This document shows positions 16,482 to 24,761 of a DNA stretch of 64,000 nt, in pieces (positions within the stretch are counted from its first letter, which is position 1; the number at the start of each line of letters is the position of its first letter). The DNA lies in assembly GCF_001306175.1 (NCBI RefSeq), contig NZ_LGKN01000004.1, forward strand, positions 124,001 through 188,000, written 5' to 3'. The notes beneath the pieces were generated by a model. It saw only the letters and a program-made list of their open reading frames with translations. It did not search any database and was not told the origin of the DNA. Both the position numbers and the translations under genes were made by a program. This DNA comes from Ardenticatena maritima (lineage in GTDB: Bacteria; Chloroflexota; Anaerolineae; Ardenticatenales; Ardenticatenaceae).

Positions 16482-17090
16482 ATGACGACGGTGCAAAACA
16501 CCACACAGACATTCGACCCGTTGCGCAATCTCTTTCTCGCCCAAGACGAGCGTCCCGCTCACGTGGAAGCCGTCAACTTGCGGGCGCTCACCCCCTTCCA
16601 GCGGGCGTTGCTCGTCATTGATGGCACAGTCACCAAGTTTATTGAAGCCTACACCATGGAACCCGTCGCTGTCGAGCGGCTCTCGCAAACCACCATCACG
16701 CTCGACGCCCCGCATCCCTGGCTCGCCGCGGACGCCGGCACCCGCGCCATCAGCCGCACAGTGTTGTTGGTGGGTGAATACAGCCGCACCGTGTACGCCT
16801 ACGCGGCTTCGCTCATTCTGCCCGACCGTGTGGGGGCGCATGTGCAAGCCGGCTTGCAGACTGAGGGCGGCAGTTTGGGGCGTTTGTTGCTCGGTGATCA
16901 GGTGGAAAGTTATCGCGATGTGCTGTGGTACGGGCATGAAGAGATTCCAACCCTGCCCCACACGCTTGCGCAACGTGTCGGGCGCACATTTCTCACACGC
17001 ACCTACCGCATTATCGCCGAGGGGCATCCCCTCATGATGATTACCGAACGATTTCCACTCGAACACGATTTTCGCCCACGCCACGAATGA
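16482..17090 (+). CDS. Chorismate pyruvate-lyase-like protein (DUF98/UbiC family)
   Basis: A 202-residue protein. ALTPFQRALLVIDGTVTKFI followed by EAYTMEPVAVERLSQ around residues 32-68 matches the chorismate-lyase family that includes mycobacterial Rv2949c. The C-terminus RTYRIIAEGHPLMMITERFP also fits. The reaction converts chorismate to 4-hydroxybenzoate and pyruvate. AAGGAG sits six bases before ATG 16482, and the gene begins 11 bases after the dehydrogenase stop, so translation is clearly within the operon. No ubiquinone genes are nearby, so the product is more likely a building block for this cluster, possibly activated by the PaaK-like ligase immediately downstream. The function rests on family resemblance. 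Confidence 0.75.
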   Translation: MTTVQNTTQTFDPLRNLFLAQDERPAHVEAVNLRALTPFQRALLVIDGTVTKFIEAYTMEPVAVERLSQTTITLDAPHPWLAADAGTRAISRTVLLVGEYSRTVYAYAASLILPDRVGAHVQAGLQTEGGSLGRLLLGDQVESYRDVLWYGHEEIPTLPHTLAQRVGRTFLTRTYRIIAEGHPLMMITERFPLEHDFRPRHE

Positions 17091-17110
17091 AACCGAAAAG
17101 GAGTATTCCC

Positions 17111-18424
17111 ATGATGTATGATGCCGCATATCTCGACCCGTTTATCGAATCGCTGGGGCTGGAAGCCATGCGTGAAATCCAGCTGCGCAAATTCCAGCTC
17201 ATGCTGGAACAGGTGCTCGCCACCAACACCTTTTACGGGCGCAAACTCCGCGATGCCGGCGTGCGCCATGCCCAGGATATCCGCACGCTCGACGATTTGA
17301 AGCAGTTGCCCTTCACCACCAAAGCCGAATTGATGCAAGACCAACTCGCCCACCCACCCTACGGCACCAATCTCACCTTCCCGCGCCACCGCTACACCCG
17401 CATTCACCAGACATCGGGCACCACCGGCGAACCCCTGCGTGTGCTGGATACCGAAGAAAGTTGGCGCTGGTGGGCAAAGTGTTGGGCGACCGTCTATCGC
17501 GCCGCGGGCGTCACCTCGCGCGACCGCATTTTCTTCGCCTTTTCCTTTGGTCCCTTCATCGGCTTTTGGAGCGCCTACGAGGGGGCGCGCGTCATCGGCG
17601 CCATGGCGGTGCCCGGTGGCGGCATGAACTCGTACCAGCGCGTGAAAGCCATCCTGGTCAACGATATTTCGGTACTCATCTGCACCCCGACCTACGCCAT
17701 GCACCTCATCGAGGTGGCGGAACAAGAAGGCTTCGACCTCGCATCGTCCAATGTGCGCATCACCATCCACGCCGGCGAACCAGGCGCCAGCCTGCCGGGC
17801 ACCAAAGCCCGCATCCAGCGCGGCTGGGGCGCACGCTGCTACGACCACGCCGGCGCTACCGAGGTGGGCGCATGGGGCTTTGAATGCAAAGCCCAAAACG
17901 GACTGCATGTCAATGAAGGCGAATTCATCGCCGAAGTGATTGACCCCGTGACCGGCGAGGAAGCCGACGAAGGCGAACTGGTCATCACCAATCTGGGGCG
18001 TGTGGGAATGCCCGTCATTCGCTACCGCACCGGCGACCGCGTCCGCAAAGCCCAAACGCCTTGCGCCTGTGGTCGCACCTTCCTGCGCTTTGAAGGCGGC
18101 GTCATCGGGCGGGTGGATGATGTGCTCATCGTGCGCGGCGTCAACATTTTCCCCAGCGCCATCGAAAACATTGTGCGCCTGTCCCCCGAAGTGGGCGAAT
18201 TTGCCGTAGACATCTACCGCCGCGGCGCCATGGATGAAATTGACATTCGTATCGAGACACAAGCCGATGAACCGGAGCGCGTCGCCAATACCGTGCGCGC
18301 CGAAATCCGCAACTCATTAGGCTTGCGCGTCAACGTCTTCCCTGTCGAATACGGCACACTGCCCCGCTTCGACCTGAAAGCCCGCCGGTTCACCGACCAC
18401 CGCACCACCACCACCCACGTTTGA
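17111..18424 (+). CDS. Phenylacetate-CoA ligase (PaaK)-like adenylate-forming enzyme
   Basis: A 437-residue protein with the adenylate-forming core: HQTSGTTGEPLRVLD near residue 102 (P-loop), YDHAGATEVGAWGFEC near 245, YRTGDRVR near 304 and the C-terminal Lys region LPRFDLKARRF. A CACG motif near 314 is usual for PaaK-like enzymes. It should adenylate an aromatic or other carboxylic acid and load it on CoA or a carrier protein. Its position directly after chorismate lyase makes 4-hydroxybenzoate an attractive substrate, but that is inference. ATG 17111 follows AAAAGGAG with a spacing like its neighbours. The next gene starts 20 bases after its stop. Confidence 0.8.
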   Translation: MMYDAAYLDPFIESLGLEAMREIQLRKFQLMLEQVLATNTFYGRKLRDAGVRHAQDIRTLDDLKQLPFTTKAELMQDQLAHPPYGTNLTFPRHRYTRIHQTSGTTGEPLRVLDTEESWRWWAKCWATVYRAAGVTSRDRIFFAFSFGPFIGFWSAYEGARVIGAMAVPGGGMNSYQRVKAILVNDISVLICTPTYAMHLIEVAEQEGFDLASSNVRITIHAGEPGASLPGTKARIQRGWGARCYDHAGATEVGAWGFECKAQNGLHVNEGEFIAEVIDPVTGEEADEGELVITNLGRVGMPVIRYRTGDRVRKAQTPCACGRTFLRFEGGVIGRVDDVLIVRGVNIFPSAIENIVRLSPEVGEFAVDIYRRGAMDEIDIRIETQADEPERVANTVRAEIRNSLGLRVNVFPVEYGTLPRFDLKARRFTDHRTTTTHV

Positions 18425-18444
18425 TGTCAGGAAGGAGTGTTCTC

Positions 18445-20064
18445 ATGGCGTATCTCATTCAACATCTGCTCTCCGAAAGCGCACAACGCTACCCACACCA
18501 CGAAGCCGCCCGATTCAAGCAACAAAGCATGACCTACCGCCAGCTGGATGAAATCACCAATCGGGTCGCGCACGCCCTGCAACACGAGGGGGTGCGTCGT
18601 GGCGACCGTGTAGGCATCTACGTCCACAAATCGTTTGCCTCGCTGGTCGCCATCTTCGGCATCCTGAAAGCCGGCGGCGTGTATGTCCCGCTCGACCCGA
18701 ACGCGCCCGCCAAACGTCTGGCGTACATCACCCGCAATTGCGATATTCGCGTGGTGCTTTCCGCCACCAACAAACTGCGCGACCTGGACGCCATGCTCGA
18801 ATATGAGACCCCCGTCGGCGTTGTGATGATGACCGACCAGGACGCACAAGCGCCGGCGCAACTCAATGGCGGTGTGCGCGTTGTCCCCTGGTATCGCATC
18901 ATGGCTGAACCCCCTACCCCACCACCCGACCCCGGCGTGATTGAAACCGATTTGGCGTACATCCTGTACACCTCAGGCTCAACCGGCGTCCCCAAAGGGG
19001 TGATGATTTCACACCGCACCATCTTCACTTTCATCAACTGGTGCTCGGATACCTTCAACATCACCGCGAACGACCGCCTGACCAGTCATGCCCCGCTCCA
19101 CTTCGACCTTTCGACGTTCGACATCTTTGTCGCTATGCAAGCCGGGGCCACCGTGGTGCTTGTGCCCGAACAGCTCTCCATCTTCCCGGTACAACTGGTG
19201 CGCCTGCTGCAAGATGAGCGCATCACCGTCACCTATCTGGTGCCGTCCGTGCTCTCGATGATGGTCAACTACGGGCAACTGCCCAAGCACGACCTTTCGG
19301 CGCTGCGGCTGGTACTTTTTGCCGGCGAAGTCTTCCCTATCAAGTACCTGCGCCAGCTGGTGAACATGGTCCCCCACCCGGACTACTACAACCTGTATGG
19401 TCCCACAGAAACCAACGTCTGCACCTATTACAAAGTGCAACCGACCGACATCGCGCCCGACCGCACGCGCCCCGTCCCCATCGGCAAAGCCTGTGAGAAC
19501 ATGGAAGTCTTTGCCGTGAAAGACGACGGCACGCTCGTCACCGAGCCGGGCGAAGAAGGCGAACTCTGGGTGCGCGGTTCGTGCGTCGCCCAAGGCTACT
19601 GGGGCGACCCCGAAAAGACCGCCCGCTCGTTCGTGCGCAACCCATACCAACCCTTCTTTGAGGAAACCGCCTACCGCACCGGCGACATCGTGGTACTCGC
19701 CGAAGACCGCACCAACTGGATTTACATCGGGCGGCGCGACCACATGATCAAAAGCCGCGGCTACCGCATCGAACTGGGCGAAATTGAAGCCGCGCTCTAC
19801 GCCCACCCCCACATCAAGGAAGCCGCCGTGGTCGCCATCCCCGACGACCTCATCGGCAATCGGCTGGACGCCTACATCGTCCCCGAAGACGGGTATCACC
19901 TCAGCGCCGACATCGTGCGGGCGCACTGCGCGCAACACCTGCCGCGCTACATGATTCCTGAACGCATTGAACTGCTCGCAACGCTCCCGAAAACATCCAC
20001 CGGCAAAACCGACCGCACCGGCTTGAAGAAAATGGCCATGGCGGCAAAAGGAGCAACGCCATGA
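18445..20064 (+). CDS. Stand-alone adenylation domain, probable L-prolyl-AMP ligase (RedM/PltF/CloN4 type)
   Basis: A 539-residue stand-alone NRPS adenylation domain. A3 is YTSGSTGVPKG near residue 179, A4 HFDLSTFDIF near 214, A5 NLYGPTETNVC near 316, A7 YRTGD near 411, A8 near 430-445 and A10 STGKTDR near 523. By hand alignment to GrsA PheA, the specificity residues read D-L-F-Y-L-A-L-V-C-K. I recall this as the code of the prolyl ligases RedM, CouN4 and CloN4, with PltF nearly identical. Asp at the first position argues against an aryl acid substrate. It should load L-proline on the carrier protein at 23654. The start follows GAAGGAG, and the stop overlaps the next ATG by four bases. Confidence 0.85.
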   Translation: MAYLIQHLLSESAQRYPHHEAARFKQQSMTYRQLDEITNRVAHALQHEGVRRGDRVGIYVHKSFASLVAIFGILKAGGVYVPLDPNAPAKRLAYITRNCDIRVVLSATNKLRDLDAMLEYETPVGVVMMTDQDAQAPAQLNGGVRVVPWYRIMAEPPTPPPDPGVIETDLAYILYTSGSTGVPKGVMISHRTIFTFINWCSDTFNITANDRLTSHAPLHFDLSTFDIFVAMQAGATVVLVPEQLSIFPVQLVRLLQDERITVTYLVPSVLSMMVNYGQLPKHDLSALRLVLFAGEVFPIKYLRQLVNMVPHPDYYNLYGPTETNVCTYYKVQPTDIAPDRTRPVPIGKACENMEVFAVKDDGTLVTEPGEEGELWVRGSCVAQGYWGDPEKTARSFVRNPYQPFFEETAYRTGDIVVLAEDRTNWIYIGRRDHMIKSRGYRIELGEIEAALYAHPHIKEAAVVAIPDDLIGNRLDAYIVPEDGYHLSADIVRAHCAQHLPRYMIPERIELLATLPKTSTGKTDRTGLKKMAMAAKGATP

Positions 20065-21317
20065 AGCGAACGCAAGTAGCCATCATTGGCGCGGGTCCCG
20101 GTGGCGCAACCGCCGCCGCCTATCTGCGCCGCGCCGGCATTGAGTGCCTGCTCATCGAAAAAGACCCCTTCCCGCGCTACCACATCGGCGAATCATTGAC
20201 GGGCGAATGCGGCGCCATCATCCGCGACCTGGGGCTGGGCGATGAAATGGCGCGCCGACGCCATCCCGTGAAGCATGGCGTCAAGGTCTTCGGACCGACG
20301 GGCGCCACGTCGTGGTACGTCCCCGTCATGCGGCGCGAAGGCGACACCCTGGTGGATTCCACCACCTGGCAAGTGCGCCGCAGCGATTTCGACGCCATGT
20401 TGCTCGAACATGCCCGCGCCGTCGGTGCGGACTTCATGCAAGGCGAAGTTGTCAACGTCTTGCGCAACGAGCAAGGCGACGTGATTGGCGTGCAAGTACG
20501 CCCCCACGACAGCCAGCACCTGCTGGACATTGACGCCGACGTGGTGGTGGACGCTTCCGGGCTTGGCACGTTCCTTTCGCGGCAAGACGTCGCCGCGCCA
20601 CGGGTGCCCGGACGCTACGCCAAGCAAGTCGCCATCTTCTCGCAAATCGCCAATCCGGTGCGCGGCGGCGAATACCCCGACGACACGCTCATCTTCTACG
20701 GCGACAAGCACCACTGGGCATGGTTCATCCCGCTGGACGATGAAATCGTCAGCGTGGGGGTGACCGCGCCGGGCGCTTACGTCGCCGCCCGCGGCGAGAG
20801 CAAAGCCGAATTTCTGCGCCGCGAACTGCACGAACTGAACCCCAACCTTGCCGAACGCATCACCGACGACAGGCTGGTGGAAGAGGTGCGCGCCATTCCC
20901 AACTTTTCGTACAACGTCCCCCGTTTCACCGGGCGCGGCTTCCTCTGCATCGGCGACGCCCACCGCTTCATTGACCCCATTTTTTCATTCGGGGTGTACA
21001 TGGCGATGAAAGAAGCCCAACTCGCCGCCGACGCCATTCGCGACTATCTCGACGGGGCGCACCGCGACGCCGCCGACCCCTTCGCCGCCTACGCCGCCCT
21101 CAGCACACGCGCCCAGGACGCCTTGCAAGAGACGGTAGATGGTTTTTGGGATTTCCCCCTCGCATTCGCGTTCTTCGTACACCAACGCTACCGCGAGGAT
21201 TTCATTGACATCTTCGCCGGGCGGCTCTTCAACGCCCCCGACACCTTCCGGGGCTTGCAAGGGTTGCGCAATTTGCGCGCCCACGCCCAACAGAACCAGA
21301 TGGCTTCAACCGCGTGA
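20061..21317 (+). CDS. FAD-dependent halogenase-family protein A (PltA class)
   Basis: A 418-residue flavoprotein. It has the N-terminal dinucleotide motif GAGPGG at 10-15, ESLTGECG near 44, and Lys71 in PVKHGVKVFG at the position of the catalytic Lys of CmlS and PltA. WAWFIP near residue 220 matches the WxWxIP halogenase signature, and CIGDAHRFIDPIFSFGV near 300 is the FAD-binding GD motif. Carrier-dependent members chlorinate or brominate pyrrolyl- or aryl-S-carrier using FADH2 and oxygen. AAAGGAG lies seven bases before the ATG, which overlaps the ligase stop. Substrate and halide are unknown, and other hydroxylase-like roles are not excluded. It needs a flavin reductase, which is not visible in the window. 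Confidence 0.75.
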   Translation: MKRTQVAIIGAGPGGATAAAYLRRAGIECLLIEKDPFPRYHIGESLTGECGAIIRDLGLGDEMARRRHPVKHGVKVFGPTGATSWYVPVMRREGDTLVDSTTWQVRRSDFDAMLLEHARAVGADFMQGEVVNVLRNEQGDVIGVQVRPHDSQHLLDIDADVVVDASGLGTFLSRQDVAAPRVPGRYAKQVAIFSQIANPVRGGEYPDDTLIFYGDKHHWAWFIPLDDEIVSVGVTAPGAYVAARGESKAEFLRRELHELNPNLAERITDDRLVEEVRAIPNFSYNVPRFTGRGFLCIGDAHRFIDPIFSFGVYMAMKEAQLAADAIRDYLDGAHRDAADPFAAYAALSTRAQDALQETVDGFWDFPLAFAFFVHQRYREDFIDIFAGRLFNAPDTFRGLQGLRNLRAHAQQNQMASTA

Positions 21318-21328
21318 AAGGAGACCGT

Positions 21329-22276
21329 GTGAGCACGTACACCGCCGAACCAACCATTGTCTATATCGCGGGCTATGGGCGCAGTGGCTCAACCTTGCTG
21401 GATATTCTGCTGAACGCCCACCCGTACATCTTCGGCGCGGGCGAACTCACCGAGATATTTGAAGCCGCCGCAGCGCGAACCCCCTGCTCGTGCGGGCAAC
21501 CCCTGGACGCCTGCGCCATCTGGTCCTACGTGCTGAACCACTTACCCGCCCACACCACCCCAGCCGAAGCCGAACACCTCACCCGCCGCACCGAAACACC
21601 GCGTTGGCTGGGCGGCTCACCACGCAACGATGAAGCCTACGGCTTGCTCTGGCGCACCATCTTTCAAGCCATCGCTCACCAGACGGGCGCGCGCATGGTA
21701 CTCGATTCATCCAAAAACTCGCGCAACACCGCCGAACGCACCGCCGCGCTCATTCGCACCACACACTTGCCGGTGCGCATCATCCACCTCGTGCGCGACC
21801 CGCGCGCCATTCTCTACGCCACCTTCCGCGGCTCCAACCGCCGCCTGGAACAAGAAGGGCACGCCCCCACACGCCGCACCGCCATGTTGCGCGTACTCAT
21901 CGGCTGGATGATGGCGCATGCCACGGTGGAACGCACCCGCGCGGCATACCCCCATATCCCGGTCAAACGCATTCGCTACGAAGACCTGACCGGCACACCT
22001 GCACTCACCCTGCAACAGATTGGGGGCTTTTTGAACATTGACATGCAACCGGTCATCAACCGATTGCACACAGGCGCACCGTTTGAAGGTGGTCATGGCA
22101 TTGGCGGCAACCGTATGCGCCGCGCCGGCGCCGTGCACATTCGCGCCGACCGGGCATGGGAACAGGCGCTGCCACGCTACGCCCACCTGCTGGCATGGGC
22201 AACCTGGCCCCTGGCGCACCGCTATGCGTATGACCTCGCACATCCAAACAGCGCCCCACAAGGAGCATCAACATGA
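21329..22276 (+). CDS. PAPS-dependent sulfotransferase
   Basis: A 315-residue protein. IAGYGRSGSTLLDILLNAHP near residue 12 is the 5'-phosphosulfate loop, and HLVRDPRAILYATFRGS near residue 155 is the 3'-phosphate-binding motif. CSCGQPLDAC near residue 52 is a Cys pair also found in this branch. It would sulfate a sugar, phenol or lipid hydroxyl. The start is GTG 21329, with AAAGGAG five bases upstream; an earlier GTG at 21314 has no binding site. It lies between two halogenase genes, which suggests the acceptor is part of the same product. The last bases overlap the next ATG by four. Confidence 0.85.
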   Translation: MSTYTAEPTIVYIAGYGRSGSTLLDILLNAHPYIFGAGELTEIFEAAAARTPCSCGQPLDACAIWSYVLNHLPAHTTPAEAEHLTRRTETPRWLGGSPRNDEAYGLLWRTIFQAIAHQTGARMVLDSSKNSRNTAERTAALIRTTHLPVRIIHLVRDPRAILYATFRGSNRRLEQEGHAPTRRTAMLRVLIGWMMAHATVERTRAAYPHIPVKRIRYEDLTGTPALTLQQIGGFLNIDMQPVINRLHTGAPFEGGHGIGGNRMRRAGAVHIRADRAWEQALPRYAHLLAWATWPLAHRYAYDLAHPNSAPQGAST

Positions 22277-23601
22277 GTGCAACCGTTCTTCCCCCCACAT
22301 GCGATGTTGTTGTCGCCGGCGGCGGCCCCGCTGGAAGCAGCGCCGCCACGCTGTTGCAGCGCGCCGGCCTGGATGTAGTCCTGCTCGAAAAAGCCCAACA
22401 CCCCCGCCCGCAAGTTGGCGAAAGCGTTTTGCCGCACGTCTGGAAGTTTCTGGACTTGCTCGGCGTTGCAGATGCCATTCGCGAAGAACAATTCGTCAAA
22501 AAAATGGGCGGCATCATTGCCTGGAACGATAGCCTGCATCAGATTTCCTTCTCTGAATTTGGTATCACAGGCGGCAGTGGGCTCCACGTCGAGCGCGACC
22601 GCTTCGACGAGATTTTGTTGCGCCACGCCGAAACAGAAGGCGTGCGCGTGTTTGAAAAAGTCGCCGCGCAGGACGTGGATATTGACGACGACGGCGTCAC
22701 CGTCACCTATCACGACCACCGCAACGCCGCCAAAACAGAAGGCGCGATTCGCTGTCGCTACCTGGTGGACGCAACCGGCTATCAAACGCTCATGGCGAGC
22801 AAATGCCAAAGCCGCAAACTCGTCGGGAAAGGCGGGCACTATGTTGGCATTTGGGGGTACTTCCGCAACGCTCGCTTCCTTGGCGTGGACGCCCACGCCT
22901 ACCCGGACACCGATGTTCACGATGTGCGCCCGGTGACGTTCGTGCTGTCGTTCGCCGACGGTTGGGCGTGGCACATTGTGTTGCGCGGCAAAACCAGCGT
23001 GGGGTTGGTCATCAACAAAGATGATGTGCGCAAAGGCAAGGGCAAAGAGGGGCTGGAACACTACTTCCTGGAGACCTGCGCCGGCATTCCCTACCTGCGC
23101 GACTTGCTGGAAGGCGCTGAATTCATCCCCGGCTCGCTCGCCGTGCGCCCCGATTATTCCTACTACAACGAAACCATCGCCGGCGACCGCTTCTTTTGCG
23201 TCGGAGACGCCGCCGGCTTCGTAGACCCCATCTTCTCGCAGGGGGTGCAAGCCGCTTTCTTCAACGCCACCGTCTGCGCCTGGGCGATTGAATCCATACT
23301 CAAACGCCCGCAACGCGCCCAGGCATACCGCCGCATCTACACCAACCAGGTCAAGCAATATTACGCCTTCATTCGCGCCATTTCATTTGGGCACATGGAC
23401 GGCGAAGAGGGCATGGACCTTGCCCTGGCGCAACGCCTGATGCGCTTTTTGCCCGAAAACGAGCGCGAATTGGCGCTCGCCGCCGCCGCCACCACCCATC
23501 GCGCCGAAAACTTTTTGCATCTCGCCAGGCAAGACAGCACCAACACCGGCACCACACACATACCCATCCGCATGAAACCGCTGGAACGCCTTTTCATCTA
23601 A
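22273..23601 (+). CDS. FAD-dependent halogenase-family protein B
   Basis: A 442-residue flavoprotein. GGGPAG at 16-21, then QVGESVLPHVWKFLDLLG, then FVKKMGGIIAWN at 74-85, where Lys77 precedes the GG-xxx-W segment typical of carrier-dependent halogenases. WAWHIVL near residue 235 is a WxWxI variant lacking the Pro, and CVGDAAGFVDPIFSQGV is near 312. The C-terminal 60 residues are longer than in protein A. It would halogenate a carrier-bound or free aromatic. AAGGAG precedes the ATG by seven bases. It is followed after 52 bases by the carrier protein gene, an arrangement that supports a carrier-bound substrate. An alternative reading is a geranylgeranyl-reductase-like oxidoreductase. Confidence 0.75.
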   Translation: MSATVLPPTCDVVVAGGGPAGSSAATLLQRAGLDVVLLEKAQHPRPQVGESVLPHVWKFLDLLGVADAIREEQFVKKMGGIIAWNDSLHQISFSEFGITGGSGLHVERDRFDEILLRHAETEGVRVFEKVAAQDVDIDDDGVTVTYHDHRNAAKTEGAIRCRYLVDATGYQTLMASKCQSRKLVGKGGHYVGIWGYFRNARFLGVDAHAYPDTDVHDVRPVTFVLSFADGWAWHIVLRGKTSVGLVINKDDVRKGKGKEGLEHYFLETCAGIPYLRDLLEGAEFIPGSLAVRPDYSYYNETIAGDRFFCVGDAAGFVDPIFSQGVQAAFFNATVCAWAIESILKRPQRAQAYRRIYTNQVKQYYAFIRAISFGHMDGEEGMDLALAQRLMRFLPENERELALAAAATTHRAENFLHLARQDSTNTGTTHIPIRMKPLERLFI

Positions 23602-23653
23602 CCACGTCCAGCAGATCGTGCCCGTCAATCATCAATCAAATGGAGGAGTTCTT

Positions 23654-23899
23654 ATGACAGCCAAAGTGATCGAACAATTCATTCTCGACGATTTGCTTTT
23701 GGGAATGCGCCAAGACCCCATCGCGCCCGATGAATCGCTGATTTCCAGTGGCATTCTGGATTCGCTGGCGCTGTTGCGCCTCATCACGTTCCTCGAAGAA
23801 CGCTTTGGCATTGCCATCGAAGACCATGAAGTGATGCAAGAAAACTTTGAAACCATTGCCCGCATGGAAGCCTTCGTTGCGGCAAAACAACCCGCCTAA
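23654..23899 (+). CDS. Acyl/peptidyl carrier protein
   Basis: An 81-residue acidic helical protein. GILDSLALLRL places Ser37 in the D-S-L phosphopantetheine attachment motif. Length and composition match stand-alone carrier proteins such as PltL, RedO and DltC. It has the strongest ribosome binding site in the region (GGAGGAG, five bases from the ATG). It is the only carrier protein in the window, so it is the likely acceptor for L-proline from the ligase at 18445, the substrate for the dehydrogenase at 15325, and the donor for acyl transfer. Activation needs a phosphopantetheinyl transferase, which is not present here. Confidence 0.9.
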   Translation: MTAKVIEQFILDDLLLGMRQDPIAPDESLISSGILDSLALLRLITFLEERFGIAIEDHEVMQENFETIARMEAFVAAKQPA

Positions 23900-23921
23900 C
23901 CCAAAGGAAGTTGTGCGCCCT

Positions 23922-24761
23922 ATGGCACAGATGACCCACATGCTCACAATTGACGTCGAAGACTGGCCGCAATCCACACTCAACTTCGACCTGCCCATGA
24001 CCGAACGCGCCGCCGACAACATGCGCCGTCTGCTCGACCTGTTGCGCCGCCACAATGTGCGAGCCACCATGTTCGTGCAAGGCATGTTCGCCGAAGCCTT
24101 TCCCGCGCTGGTGGCCGAAATGGCGGCTGAAGGGCATGAGATTGCCACACACGGCTACTCTCACCGCCCCGTCTATGCCATCGGGGCACATCGCTTTGCC
24201 GACGAACTGACGCGCTCGGTTGCCTTGCTGGAAGCGTGCACGGGGCAAGCGGTACGCGGCTACCGTGCGCCCGACTTTTCGGTGACGGCGGAGACGCCCT
24301 GGGCGTTCGACATCCTGAAAGAAGCGGGCTTGCTCTACGATTCAAGCATCTTTCCCGTGCGCACACCGCGCTACGGCATGGCGGACAAGCCGCGCCGCAT
24401 CCACATGCTGGACAACGGCTTGTGGGAAGTCCCGCTCTCGACCATCGAATGGGGCGGTCGGCGCTGGCCTGTTGCCGGCGGCGGCTACTTCCGCCTGTTT
24501 CCCTACGCCCTCACCCGCCGCGCACTCCAACGCCTGGAAGCCGAAGGCATGCCCGCCGTCGTCTATCTCCACCCCTACGAACTCGACCCGGACGAATTCG
24601 CCAGCATTCCGCACCACGTGCCGTGGCGCTTGCGGCTCTCCCAAGGGCTGGGGCGGCGGTCGGTCGCCGACAAACTGAGCACTTTGCTCAACGACTTCAC
24701 CTTTGCGCCCATCGCTGAGCACCTGGCATCGTTGCAACCATATTCCGAGGTTTCCGCATGA
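23922..24761 (+). CDS. Polysaccharide deacetylase (NodB-type)
   Basis: A 279-residue protein. The N-terminus HMLTIDVEDWPQ carries the Asp pair, HEIATHGYSH near residue 70 carries the metal His pair, and RGYRAPDFS near 112 is the third NodB motif. LHPYELDP near 215 completes the site. The pattern is that of the polysaccharide deacetylases seen in exopolysaccharide clusters (PEP-CTERM/DUF3473-like group). It would remove N-acetyl groups from a GlcNAc-type sugar, leaving a free amine that could be re-acylated. There is no signal peptide, so it may act in the cytoplasm. AAAGGAAG lies 11 bases before ATG 23922; a GTG at 23913 is too close to it. Confidence 0.8.
   Translation: MAQMTHMLTIDVEDWPQSTLNFDLPMTERAADNMRRLLDLLRRHNVRATMFVQGMFAEAFPALVAEMAAEGHEIATHGYSHRPVYAIGAHRFADELTRSVALLEACTGQAVRGYRAPDFSVTAETPWAFDILKEAGLLYDSSIFPVRTPRYGMADKPRRIHMLDNGLWEVPLSTIEWGGRRWPVAGGGYFRLFPYALTRRALQRLEAEGMPAVVYLHPYELDPDEFASIPHHVPWRLRLSQGLGRRSVADKLSTLLNDFTFAPIAEHLASLQPYSEVSA

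Noticed and set aside
22222-23358. 378-codon minus-strand open frame
   Set aside because: Antisense of the halogenase B gene, no motifs, no ribosome binding site.
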